NCBI GenBank assembly: GCA_018827375.1
Contig: JAHJYW010000045.1
Coordinates: forward strand, 1-64,000
Origin: Alphaproteobacteria bacterium
GTDB lineage: Bacteria > Pseudomonadota > Alphaproteobacteria > Caulobacterales > Hyphomonadaceae
Direction: 5' to 3'
Length of the DNA: 64,000 nucleotides
Part shown: positions 26,284 to 35,098 of the stretch, piece by piece
Layout of the letters: the number at the start of each line of letters is the position of its first letter
Position numbering within the stretch: the first letter of the stretch is position 1
Position numbers and translations under genes: made by a program
Notes under the pieces: generated by a model
The model's input: the letters and a program-made list of their open reading frames with translations, nothing else
What the model was told of the DNA's origin: nothing
The model's database searches: none

Positions 26284-26382
26284 TGTCGCAGCTCCCGGAG
26301 TTTCGATTGCGCCCAGAACCTACGCCCGATACGCTAGCGTCTGCAAGTCATTCTCAATCACAAATCACAGTTCGGACACGTC

Positions 26383-27060
26383 ATGTTCCTCACCATCGCC
26401 AATCTGCTCGGCCCGCGCGATGTCGCCCGTGTCCAGAAGAAAGCGGACGTCCTCGACTGGGCGGACGGCACCCGAACGGCGGGTGGGCGGGCGCGGGCCG
26501 TGAAGCGCAACCTGCAGGCCGACTTGCGGACAGGCCCCGGCGAAGGGCTGCATACTTTCCTGATGGACGCGATTGTGACCAATCCGGTGCTGAAGGCCGC
26601 GGCCCAGCCGGCCCGATTCTCGCGCCTGATGCTGAGCCGCACAGGACCGGGCCATCATTATGGACCGCATGTCGACAACGCCCATGTCGGCGCCGGGGAC
26701 GAACGCGTGCGGACCGACCTCTCCTTCACGCTCTTCCTCAGCGAACCGGCCAGCTACGATGGTGGCGAACTTGTCGTGGAATCGCAGGGCGGTGCGCATG
26801 CGGCCAAGCCTGCCGCAGGTGATCTCGTGCTTTATGCCTCTGGCGATATCCATGAAGTGCGCCCGGTCACACGCGGTGAGCGGCTGGCCTGTGTCGGCTG
26901 GATCGCAAGCGCCGTGCGCGACCCTCAGGCGCGCGCATCGCTGTTCGAGCTGGAAAACCTGCGTGCGGCGCTGGGGACGAAACTGGCCGCGGATGAGCCA
27001 GAGCACCTGGCGCTGGAGAAAGTGATCTCAAACCTGGTCCGGCGCTGGTCGGAAGACTAG
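26383..27060 (+). CDS. Fe2+-dependent dioxygenase, PKHD/PiuC (YbiX) family
   Basis: A 225-residue 2-oxoglutarate/Fe(II) dioxygenase. Iron ligands H-x-D are in GPHVDNAHVG and the distal His in GDIHEVRPVTRGERL, with the Arg for 2-oxoglutarate just after it. The N-terminus MFLTIANLLGPRDVARVQ is typical of PiuC-type proteins, often linked to iron uptake with TonB receptors; no receptor gene is near. Its TAG stop shares a CTAG tetramer with the convergent nuclease stop. Confidence 0.9.
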   Translation: MFLTIANLLGPRDVARVQKKADVLDWADGTRTAGGRARAVKRNLQADLRTGPGEGLHTFLMDAIVTNPVLKAAAQPARFSRLMLSRTGPGHHYGPHVDNAHVGAGDERVRTDLSFTLFLSEPASYDGGELVVESQGGAHAAKPAAGDLVLYASGDIHEVRPVTRGERLACVGWIASAVRDPQARASLFELENLRAALGTKLAADEPEHLALEKVISNLVRRWSED

Positions 27061-27539
27061 CCGACGAAGGCGACCGGCACGCGGGCCTGCGCAGCGCACC
27101 AGTCGGGCTTGCGCTCGCCGCCATCATAGTCCCAGGCCTTGTGCGTGCCTTCAGAGATAAGCGTGGTGGCCACGTCCTTGCCGGAAACCTGAAGGTCAAT
27201 CACAAGGCGGCCATACCGATCCGGGCCATAGGACCGCGCCACTTTCGCGGACTTCTCGCGCGTCAGTTCGACGGCGGCCTCCTTGGCTTCATAGCCCTTG
27301 ATGCGCTCAAGCTCGCATTTGGCACCGCCGCGCTGCTTCATGCTGCCGGTTTCGGGCGCGTCCACACCGTGGAGGCGAAACTTTGTGCCGTCGGGCAGAC
27401 GGCCACTGTCGCCATCAGACCAGTAAACGGCGCCCGGACTGTCAGTTGCCGCCTGCGCTGCAAGCGCGACGATGCCGCCGCCTGATGCCAGGATCAGCGC
27501 CGCAGTCAGCCACGGCGGAGCTTTGAATATGTGAGCCAT
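27057..27539 (-). CDS. Thermonuclease (staphylococcal nuclease-like) family protein, secreted
   Basis: A 160-residue protein with a signal peptide or anchor (WLTAALILASGGGIVALAA) and an SNase-like domain: VYWSDGDSGRLPDGTKFRLHGVDAPE, CELERIKGYEAKEAA and SYGPDRYGRLVIDL. The Asp/Arg/Glu positions expected of Ca2+-dependent nucleases are largely in place (RLHGVDAPE; YGRLVID). The ATG at 27539 has AGGAGG upstream, so it is preferred to the longer frame. A CtrA-type box lies 41 bp upstream. Confidence 0.82.
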   Translation of the reverse strand: MAHIFKAPPWLTAALILASGGGIVALAAQAATDSPGAVYWSDGDSGRLPDGTKFRLHGVDAPETGSMKQRGGAKCELERIKGYEAKEAAVELTREKSAKVARSYGPDRYGRLVIDLQVSGKDVATTLISEGTHKAWDYDGGERKPDWCAAQARVPVAFVG

Positions 27540-27579
27540 TCTAGCCTCCTCGAAAGGAGGCAAAACTGGGGCGTCTGGG

Positions 27580-27594
27580 TTAAGCGGCGGTTAA
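27580..27594 (-). promoter_or_regulatory. CtrA-type binding site upstream of the nuclease gene
   Basis: On the minus strand the sequence reads TTAA-CCGCCGC-TTAAC, a perfect TTAA-N7-TTAAC match to the known consensus of the cell-cycle regulator CtrA. It lies 41 bp before the nuclease ATG, where it could overlap the promoter. Actual CtrA control is inferred. Confidence 0.6.
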
Positions 27595-27659
27595 GCTATT
27601 GGGCCGTGTGTCACATTGGCCGACACCAAAGGCGACGGGACGTTGAGATTGTTTGGACC

Positions 27660-28238
27660 TCAGTCAGGGGCATTGTGACATTCTGCCAGGATTCTGGCCC
27701 GGGCATATCTGGCCCGCAAGCCCCACCCCTTGATCTTGTTTCCGTCAGCAGTTTCGGAATGGGCAGCCTCAAAGAACTTCTGCCGGCCCCCCAAGGCATC
27801 CTCAGGACTGAGGGAGGCCGCCATTTTCCTGAAATGATACTCGGGCCAGAGAAAATTCTCGTCCGGGTCGAGGGCACTGATCACGCTTGCGACCGCGCTT
27901 ATGACTCCAATGAGATAGTTGAGGACCTCCGCTTTCTGTTCGGCGCTCAAGTCAGGCCCTGGCAGCAAGGCCCCGGCGTCCGCTACGATATTCAGCCAGA
28001 GCATGCCCCATACAGTCAGCGCACTGATCGCAGGAAGGAAAAGATGCCACAGGTTCAGAAGGCCTGTCGAACATACTGGCGCCTGTTTGAAGCGTTTGCG
28101 TGCGGTCAGAAGTGCCAGGACTGATACTAGCACTGTGAGCACGAGACATGCACCGAGCCAAGGCGGCTGCCAAAGGGCCAGGCAGACCCCTATGATCGCG
28201 CCGGACAGAGAGGGAATGAGTCTCAGAACTGTGCTCAT
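27660..28238 (-). CDS. Putative membrane protein of unknown function
   Basis: From ATG 28238 this is a 192-residue protein with three strongly hydrophobic stretches: GAIIGVCLALWQPPWLGACL continuing into LVLTVLVSVLALL, LWHLFLPAISALTVWGMLWL, and VLNYLIGVISAVASVISAL. A charged cytoplasmic-looking tail follows, ending in EALGGRQKFF-like and RARYARARILAECH segments. An ATG at 28253 is an alternative start. It follows the 28258-28566 gene closely, so the two probably form an operon. No family recognised. The local base composition looks lower in GC than its neighbours. Confidence 0.5.
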   Translation of the reverse strand: MSTVLRLIPSLSGAIIGVCLALWQPPWLGACLVLTVLVSVLALLTARKRFKQAPVCSTGLLNLWHLFLPAISALTVWGMLWLNIVADAGALLPGPDLSAEQKAEVLNYLIGVISAVASVISALDPDENFLWPEYHFRKMAASLSPEDALGGRQKFFEAAHSETADGNKIKGWGLRARYARARILAECHNAPD

Positions 28239-28257
28239 CAGACACGGCCTCATGGAG

Positions 28258-28566
28258 TCAGGATGTGCGGGCGCCTGAGCCGTAGTTCCACTCATGGGGC
28301 GGACTATGTTCGCACCGCAGCACCAGATTTCCAGATGAATCCGTAACGGGAGAAATGTCAGTGGGCGGGGCGCCCAGCTTGCATTTGGCCGATGCCATGG
28401 CGAGCAAAGAACTACTGATGCCCAGCGCCGCAATCAGGGTGGATTTCGAGACGCCCAGAAGCATGTCCGGCAATATGCTCTGGACAAGCTGCAAGCTCTG
28501 CATAATGAGGGGTTCAACAGTCACATCGCCCACTTCCACCCCTTCGAATTCCGAAATTTCCGTCAT
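28258..28566 (-). CDS. Hypothetical protein with one hydrophobic segment
   Basis: From ATG 28566 this is a 102-residue protein. It has an acidic N-terminus (MTEISEFEGVEVGDVTVEPL), a central amphipathic-to-hydrophobic region (STLIAALGISSSLLAMASA) that could insert in or bind a membrane, and a polar tail with two Cys and two His (CEHSPPHEW). I do not recognise a family. It precedes the three-helix membrane protein gene by a few bases. Start choice is uncertain because no strong ribosome binding site is seen. Confidence 0.45.
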   Translation of the reverse strand: MTEISEFEGVEVGDVTVEPLIMQSLQLVQSILPDMLLGVSKSTLIAALGISSSLLAMASAKCKLGAPPTDISPVTDSSGNLVLRCEHSPPHEWNYGSGARTS

Positions 28567-28757
28567 CCAAGCCCCCCTGGAATCCCTTTCCGGTGGCAAA
28601 TATGCAGACGTGGCCGCCACTGGACTTCTACCATAGAGCCCGGGCGTTTTCAACCTGTTGTAATATCACGCATCAATTCTATTTCCGATCCGACGGCGCT
28701 CGCGCGACACGCGCCCCGGCTGTCTCCCCCCGTTCAGACCGGCCGAATGGCGCCGGC

Positions 28758-29636
<879 letters not shown>

Positions 29637-29772
29637 CTCGATACCATCCTGAATGTGCAAGTATTGCTATACCAAACTCATATCCTTTTTGTGCAGTGCG
29701 TCAAAGACCAAGGTTCAGTGCGCCGGACGCAATCCGTTAACGGCGAGGCAACGGGATGAAGTCCCACAAAAA

Positions 29773-29800
29773 GAAAGCCCGGCGCGATGGCCGGGCTTTC
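29773..29800 (-). terminator. Rho-independent terminator of etfBA
   Basis: A perfect 11-bp stem (GAAAGCCCGGC / GCCGGGCTTTC) with a 6-base loop. On the minus strand it is followed by TTTTT (complement of 29768-29772). It lies 26 bp past the etfA stop. Confidence 0.85.
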
Positions 29801-29825
29801 GGACGTTTGGGAGGAAACGCAGTTA

Positions 29826-30755
29826 TCAGAGCGCTTCAGTCAGTTCCGGGACAGCGTTGAAGAGATCTGCAACCAGGCCGTAATCGGAGACCTGGAAGAT
29901 CGGGGCCTCCTCGTCCTTGTTGATCGCGACGATGATCTTGGAATCCTTCATGCCGGCAAGGTGCTGGATGGCACCCGAGATGCCGATAGCAATGTAGAGT
30001 TCCGGCGCAACGATTTTGCCGGTCTGGCCGACCTGGTAGTCGTTTGGCGCATAGCCAGCATCCACAGCGGCGCGCGAGGCACCAACAGCGGCGCCGAGCT
30101 TGTCGGCGAGTGGCACGATCAGGCGGTTGAACTCGTCAGCCGAGCCGAGGGCACGGCCGCCGGAGACGACGCGCTTGGCACCTGTGAGCTCAGGACGGTC
30201 GGATTTGACCATCTCTTCGGACACGAATTCGGACTTGAACGGGCCTTCTGGCGCCGCAACGTCCTCAACCGAGGCAGATCCGTCATTGCCGGCCGCTTCG
30301 AAAGCCGTACCGCGCACGGTAATGATTTTCTTCGCGTCGGAGGATTTGACGGTCATGATGGCGTTGCCGGCATAGATCGGGCGCGTGAAGGTCGAAGAAT
30401 CGACCACATCAACGATTTCCGAAAGCTGCATAACATCCAGCTTGGCGGCGATGCGCGGCGCGATGTTCTTGCCGGTGGTCGAGGCCGCGATGAAGACGGC
30501 GTCATAGTTCGCCATCATCGGCACGACGAGGGCCTCCATGGATTCAGCGGTCTGCTTACGCAGGCTTTCGCCTTCAGCCTTGAGGACCTTGCGGACGCCT
30601 GACACTTTGGCAGCGGCCGGAGCCACATCGCCAGCATGCTCGCCAGCGACCAGGATATCGACGTCGCCGCCGAATTTCGCAGCGGCCGTGACGACCTTGT
30701 GCGTGGCATCCGACAGGGCGCCGTGGTGATGTTCAGCAATAACGAGGACAGCCAT
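29826..30755 (-). CDS. etfA: Electron transfer flavoprotein subunit alpha
   Basis: A 309-residue EtfA that, with EtfB, carries electrons from acyl-CoA and other flavin dehydrogenases to ETF-ubiquinone oxidoreductase. The C-terminal FAD domain is clear: [49 protein letters not shown] and [12 protein letters not shown]. Its ATG overlaps the etfB stop by one base (TAATG). An intrinsic terminator follows. Confidence 0.96.
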   Translation of the reverse strand: MAVLVIAEHHHGALSDATHKVVTAAAKFGGDVDILVAGEHAGDVAPAAAKVSGVRKVLKAEGESLRKQTAESMEALVVPMMANYDAVFIAASTTGKNIAPRIAAKLDVMQLSEIVDVVDSSTFTRPIYAGNAIMTVKSSDAKKIITVRGTAFEAAGNDGSASVEDVAAPEGPFKSEFVSEEMVKSDRPELTGAKRVVSGGRALGSADEFNRLIVPLADKLGAAVGASRAAVDAGYAPNDYQVGQTGKIVAPELYIAIGISGAIQHLAGMKDSKIIVAINKDEEAPIFQVSDYGLVADLFNAVPELTEAL

Positions 30756-31501
30756 TACACAGCTCCTGCGGTTTTGAGTTTGGAGACGAGCGTCGCAACG
30801 TCTTCGACCTTTTCACCGGCCTGGCGCACTGGCGGCTCGGTGACGGTGACGACGGTGAGGCGCGGCGAAATGTCGACGCCGTACTCTTCCGGCGTTTTCT
30901 CGACGATCTCTTTCTTCTTCGCCTTCATGATGTTCGGCAGCGACGCATAGCGTGGCTCGTTGAGGCGAAGGTCGACGGTGACGATGGCTGGAAGCGTGAG
31001 CGAGACGGTTTGCAGGCCGCCGTCCACTTCGCGCGTGACTTTCAGCTTGTCGCCGTCTTTTTCCAGCTTGAATGCGAACGTGCCCTGCGGCCAGTCCAGC
31101 AGCGCGGCCAGCATCTGGCCGGTCTGGTTGCTATCGTCATCAATCGCCTGCTTGCCGAGGATCACGAGATCCGGGCTTTCATCAGCGACGACCTTGGCGA
31201 GCAGCTTGGCAACGCCCAGTGGCTCGACGTTCGCGTCGGTCTTGATCAGGATGCCGCGATCCGCGCCCATGGCGAGGGCCGTACGCAGGGTCTCCTGGGC
31301 CTGTTGCGGACCGACGGAGACAACCACGATCTCGGTGACCGTGCCGGCCTCTTTCATCCGAACGGCCTCTTCGACGGAGATCTCGTCGAACGGGTTCATG
31401 GACATCTTGACGTTGGCGAGGTCGACTCCGGACTTGTCCGGCTTGACGCGGACCTTCACGTTATAATCGATCACGCGTTTGACGGGCACGAGGACCTTCA
31501 T
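30755..31501 (-). CDS. etfB: Electron transfer flavoprotein subunit beta
   Basis: A 248-residue EtfB, the AMP-binding partner of EtfA. Family blocks are visible: [59 protein letters not shown] and [24 protein letters not shown] lies upstream of the ATG. A palindromic TTACGT-TG-ACGTAA site lies about 77 bp upstream and may be an operator. Confidence 0.96.
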   Translation of the reverse strand: MKVLVPVKRVIDYNVKVRVKPDKSGVDLANVKMSMNPFDEISVEEAVRMKEAGTVTEIVVVSVGPQQAQETLRTALAMGADRGILIKTDANVEPLGVAKLLAKVVADESPDLVILGKQAIDDDSNQTGQMLAALLDWPQGTFAFKLEKDGDKLKVTREVDGGLQTVSLTLPAIVTVDLRLNEPRYASLPNIMKAKKKEIVEKTPEEYGVDISPRLTVVTVTEPPVRQAGEKVEDVATLVSKLKTAGAV

Positions 31502-31577
31502 GCGGTGCTCCCTTTTGGATTAGAGACAGTTGACATATGGCGGCGTGAGTAGACGTCCACCGCAAAAGACGCAAGGT

Positions 31578-31591
31578 TTACGTTGACGTAA
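31578..31591. promoter_or_regulatory. Palindromic operator upstream of etfBA (LiuR-like)
   Basis: TTACGT-TG-ACGTAA is a perfect 6-2-6 inverted repeat. It resembles, from memory, the TTTACGTnnACGTAAA-type motif of MerR-family LiuR regulators that control branched-chain amino acid and acyl-CoA breakdown and etf genes in proteobacteria. Which regulator binds here is not shown by the sequence. Confidence 0.5.
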
Positions 31592-31747
31592 CGGTCAATT
31601 TGGCGCGGTTTTCATTTCGTAATGGAACCATTTCGTGTATGACGTGCACACGTTCTGAGGCGCACAATCGTACGCCCCAAGCCCCAAGCCGGAAAGGAGA
31701 CAGAGCCATGATCAGCCCCCGTCTCCACATCCAGCTTTCAGGTTCAC

Positions 31748-31915
31748 ATGAACATTCTCCACGTGCTGGCGCGCTGCGCCAGCCGGGTTTGGCCCTTTTC
31801 CGGTAAACCAAAGGTCCCTTCAGATACCCAATCCGACAAAAGGCGCGCGCATGCGAGCCTGCATACGCGGCTGCCGCCACATCTGCTGAAGGATGTGGCG
31901 GCGGATGACGGCTAG
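31748..31915 (+). CDS. Possible small protein with an LPPHLLKDV tail
   Basis: A 55-codon frame, MNILHVLARCASRVWPF ... HTRLPPHLLKDVAADDG. The tail resembles the L-x-x-HLL-K/R-D-hydrophobic ending of DUF1127-like and other small alphaproteobacterial proteins. Its TAG shares a CTAG tetramer with the convergent stop of the next gene, the same arrangement seen at three other convergent pairs in this window. The ribosome binding site is weak (AGG six bases upstream). An overlapping short frame at 31708 (32 codons) has a better AAGGAG and might be a leader. The rest of 31502-31747 holds only the etfB promoter region. Confidence 0.42.
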   Translation: MNILHVLARCASRVWPFSGKPKVPSDTQSDKRRAHASLHTRLPPHLLKDVAADDG

Positions 31916-32745
31916 CTGTCTGCGCCCTTCGCCATCAGCTCTGCCAGGTCATTGCCGGGTGCCGCGCCTTCGAGGAAGCCGAGCGTACCGGGGCCGAGGA
32001 GTTCCTCGCCCGCCCTGACCAGCGCGCCATATGCGGCATAGGCAAGGCTTGCGCCCATGCTGACGCGCTTGACGCCGAGCGCTTCAAGCTCCGCCATCGG
32101 CACGAAGCCGGCGCGCGGGCCCATTAGCACATTGATCGGCCGGTCGACGGCTGCGAGGACCGTTTTGATCTCGTCCATGGTCTTGAGGCCCGGGGCGTAA
32201 AGCACATGGGCGCCTGCTTCCTGATAGGCCTGAAGGCGTGCGATGACGTCTGCGAGGTCGGGCACGCCGGTGAAGAAATTCTCGGCGCGGGCGGTGACGA
32301 GGAAGGGGAATGGCAAGGCGTTGGCGGCTTCGACGGCGGCGCGGACACGCTCTGCTGCCTCGGCAATTTCGTATTGCGGCGCGGCATCGTCGCCCGTGAA
32401 ATCCTCGATCGAGCCGCCGACAAGGCCGGCTTCTGCGCCAAGGCGAATTGTTTCGGCGCAGGTTTCGGGACTGTGGCCGAAGCCGTTTTCGAGATCGGCC
32501 GTCAGCGGCAGCGGCGTTGCGGGGGCGAGCGCACGGATATGGGCGAGCTTCAGGTCGCGGGTAATCTGGTAATCGGCCACGCCCGTGCTGGCGGCGAAGC
32601 CTGCGCTGGTGGAGGCAAGGGCCTTGAAGCCAAGACCTGCGAGCATGCGGGCCGAACCGACATCCCAGGGATTGGGCAACACGAACATGCCCGGATTGTC
32701 GTGCAGTGCCTTGAAGGCGAAAGCCTTGTCTTTTTGCGTGGTCAT
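31912..32745 (-). CDS. Isocitrate lyase/PEP mutase family protein
   Basis: A 277-residue TIM-barrel enzyme of the PEP mutase/isocitrate lyase superfamily. Recognisable blocks are FVLPNPWDVGSARMLAGLGF, the metal site region LTADLENGFG, SIEDFTGD and LVTARAENFF. The KKCGH lyase motif of true (methyl)isocitrate lyases is absent, so the reaction (lyase, hydrolase or oxaloacetate decarboxylase-like) is open. The ATG at 32745 has GGAGGAG upstream and is preferred to the longer frame. Confidence 0.85.
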   Translation of the reverse strand: MTTQKDKAFAFKALHDNPGMFVLPNPWDVGSARMLAGLGFKALASTSAGFAASTGVADYQITRDLKLAHIRALAPATPLPLTADLENGFGHSPETCAETIRLGAEAGLVGGSIEDFTGDDAAPQYEIAEAAERVRAAVEAANALPFPFLVTARAENFFTGVPDLADVIARLQAYQEAGAHVLYAPGLKTMDEIKTVLAAVDRPINVLMGPRAGFVPMAELEALGVKRVSMGASLAYAAYGALVRAGEELLGPGTLGFLEGAAPGNDLAELMAKGADS

Positions 32746-32838
32746 CGCCGTGCTCCTCCGTTTGCGTACGAGTCTGGTCGCATGGGCGCGCGGGGACAAG
32801 CCACCCGGTTCTTGCGCATGGCTGGGATGCAGGGGAGC

Positions 32839-34092
32839 TTAAGCGGGCGGCTCGTTATTGGCAGCCAAGACTTCGCCGGCGAGATAGAGCGAACCGCAGA
32901 TCAGGATCCGGTCGGCGCCTGTTGCGGCAGCGGCGGTCACGGCGGCGGCGAGATCGTCGCAAACGGTGACATCAAGGCCTGCAGTGCGGGCGGCATCGGC
33001 GAGATCATGCGGTGCGGCGCCGTGATGCCCCGGCGCGTTGGGCAGTGTGAAGACATCCGGCTTCAGGTGCCGGAAGGGCAGAAAGAAACCGGTCGCGTCC
33101 TTGGAGGCGAGCATGGCGGTGACGAGCACCGTGCGCCCCGGCAGGTTTTTCAGGTGGTGCGCAATGGCCCGCGCGGCGTGCGGATTATGCCCGCCATCGA
33201 GCCAGACTTCAGCCTCCGGTGCCAGCGCTGTGATCGGGCCGGGCATCAGCCGCTGCATGCGGGCGGGCCATGTGGCCGTGCGGGCGCCTTCAAAGATCGC
33301 GTCCTGGCTGATGCGTGTGGAGGCGCCGAACAGCTGCATGGCCATGGCCGCCAGGGCGGCGTTGCCGCGCTGGTGCTCGCCAATCAGGGAGATGTCATCC
33401 GGCATGGCGTCAATGAAGTGCGCCTTCAGACGGTAAAGCGGGGCACCTTTCAGCGCCGCCTCCTGCGCGATGACTTCATCACAGACCTTGCGCTGGATGG
33501 CCGACAGAACGGGGCGGCCGGGACGAATGATGCCCGCCTTCTCGCCCGCGATCTTGCGAATATCGGAGCCGAGGAAGGCCTTGTGGTCGAAATCGACCGG
33601 CGTGATCACGCAGAGCGCGGGTTCTGCGATCACATTGGTCGCGTCATAGCGCCCGCCGAGGCCGACTTCGAGAATGAGGAGGTCTGCTGCGACTTCACTG
33701 AAGGCCAGAAAGGCGGCCACGGTCGTCGCCTCGAAATGCGTGATCTGAAGGCCCTGCACCGCCTCAAACGTGCGGTCGAGCCAGGCGATCAGGCGCGCAT
33801 CGTCAACGATCTCGCCGGCAAGACGAATACGCTCGTTGAAGCGCACGAGATGGGGTGACGTAAAGACATGAACAGTGAGGCCAGCCGCTTCGGCCATGGC
33901 GCGCATGAAGGCCGACGTGGAGCCCTTGCCGTTCGTGCCTGCCACATGGATGACTGGCGGTAGCCTGTCCTGCGGACGGCCGAGCGCATCCAGCGCGGCC
34001 TCGACCCGCCCGAGCGACAGCTCGATTGTTTCAGGATAGAGCCCTTCGAAACGCGCTAGCGCTGCGGCAAGGGCCGCATTGTTTCCGATCAA
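32839..34092 (-). CDS. folC: Bifunctional folylpolyglutamate synthase/dihydrofolate synthase
   Basis: A 417-residue Mur-ligase-type ATPase adding L-glutamate to dihydropteroate and reduced folates. The P-loop is VAGTNGKGSTSAFM; LEVGLGGRYDATNVI and PVDFDHKAFLG are diagnostic, and WLDGGHNPHAARAI lies in the C-terminal domain. The start is TTG at 34092, overlapping the accD stop (TTGA); no better in-frame start exists before the conserved region. The accD-folC order is usual in proteobacteria. Confidence 0.93.
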   Translation of the reverse strand: MIGNNAALAAALARFEGLYPETIELSLGRVEAALDALGRPQDRLPPVIHVAGTNGKGSTSAFMRAMAEAAGLTVHVFTSPHLVRFNERIRLAGEIVDDARLIAWLDRTFEAVQGLQITHFEATTVAAFLAFSEVAADLLILEVGLGGRYDATNVIAEPALCVITPVDFDHKAFLGSDIRKIAGEKAGIIRPGRPVLSAIQRKVCDEVIAQEAALKGAPLYRLKAHFIDAMPDDISLIGEHQRGNAALAAMAMQLFGASTRISQDAIFEGARTATWPARMQRLMPGPITALAPEAEVWLDGGHNPHAARAIAHHLKNLPGRTVLVTAMLASKDATGFFLPFRHLKPDVFTLPNAPGHHGAAPHDLADAARTAGLDVTVCDDLAAAVTAAAATGADRILICGSLYLAGEVLAANNEPPA

Positions 34093-35069
34093 GCAGGCTT
34101 GCCTTTGGTCTCCGCGGCCTTGGGCACGTGCGTTTTGGGCTGGCTGAGCGCCATCACGCGGGCATCTTGACGCCGACGCGAATTCGGCAGGAGATGCGAC
34201 AGGATCCGCGTCAGCGTTGCCTTCAGTTCGCGCCGGTCAACGACAATGTCGACCTGACCTTTTTCGCGGAGGAATTCAGACCGCTGAAAACCCTTGGGCA
34301 GGCTCTCGCGAATGGTCTGCTCGATTACGCGCGGACCGGAGAAGGCAATCATGGCGCCGGGCTCGGCCAGATGAATGTCGCCGAGCATGGCATAGGACGC
34401 CGAGACACCGCCGGAGGTCGGGTCGGTCAGCACAACGATATAAGGCAGTTTGGCTTCAGCCAGCTCGTTCACGGCCAGTGTCGTGCGGGGCATCTGCATC
34501 AGGCTGAGCGTGCCTTCCTGCATGCGCGCGCCGCCGGAGGCTGTGCAGACCACAAAGGCTGCCTTGCGGGCGAGCGCCATCTGCGCGGCTGTGACGAAAG
34601 CCTCGCCAGCGGCCATGCCGAGCGAGCCGCCCATGAAGTCAAAATCCTGCACCAGCAGGACCGTCGGTACGCCGCCAATCTTGCCATAGGCCGCGACCAT
34701 GCAATCGTCCTGCAGGAGTGGCGCGCCACCATGCTCGGTTTCGCGCTTCTCGCGGGCAGCAATCTTGGCTTTGGCGGCCTTGATACGGGCCGGATAGGGC
34801 TTGTCGTCCTTGAATTTCAGGGGGTCAGACGGAACAGGCGGAAGGGCCAGCGGCTCCCAGCGCTCTTCGTCGAACAGAAGGCGGCAGCGTGTGCGCGGGC
34901 TGATGCGCATGTGCGCACCGGCGGGCGTGACCCACCAGTTCTCTTCGAGGTCCGTCTTGTAGACAAGTTCACCTGACGCAGGACATTTGACCCAAAGGTC
35001 GTCCGGCGTCTCTTTCTTGGCGAGCATGGTCTTCAGGCCAGGGGGAGTGACCTTCGTGATCCAGTTCAT
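34089..35069 (-). CDS. accD: Acetyl-CoA carboxylase carboxyltransferase subunit beta
   Basis: A 326-residue AccD, part of the enzyme making malonyl-CoA for fatty-acid synthesis. The carboxyltransferase domain is complete (DFDFMGGSLGMAAGEAF, GGARMQEGTLSLMQM, LTDPTSGGVSASYAMLGD). The N-terminal zinc-ribbon region keeps the order but not the four Cys: it reads VKCPASGELVYKTDLEENWW then VTPAGAHMRISPRTRC. I recall the same degeneration in Caulobacter AccD, so it is probably lineage-typical. AAGGAG precedes the ATG. Confidence 0.95.
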   Translation of the reverse strand: MNWITKVTPPGLKTMLAKKETPDDLWVKCPASGELVYKTDLEENWWVTPAGAHMRISPRTRCRLLFDEERWEPLALPPVPSDPLKFKDDKPYPARIKAAKAKIAAREKRETEHGGAPLLQDDCMVAAYGKIGGVPTVLLVQDFDFMGGSLGMAAGEAFVTAAQMALARKAAFVVCTASGGARMQEGTLSLMQMPRTTLAVNELAEAKLPYIVVLTDPTSGGVSASYAMLGDIHLAEPGAMIAFSGPRVIEQTIRESLPKGFQRSEFLREKGQVDIVVDRRELKATLTRILSHLLPNSRRRQDARVMALSQPKTHVPKAAETKGKPA

Positions 35070-35098
35070 GCCTTAACTCCTTAAGACCTTTACAGCCT

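Noticed and set aside
31578-31880. A 100-codon minus-strand frame upstream of etfB
   Set aside because: Low-complexity product with no start signal; it overlaps the better-supported plus-strand small gene and the operator.
32206-33858. A 550-codon open frame antisense to the PEP-mutase-like gene and folC
   Set aside because: Shadow of two well-supported genes; no recognisable domain.
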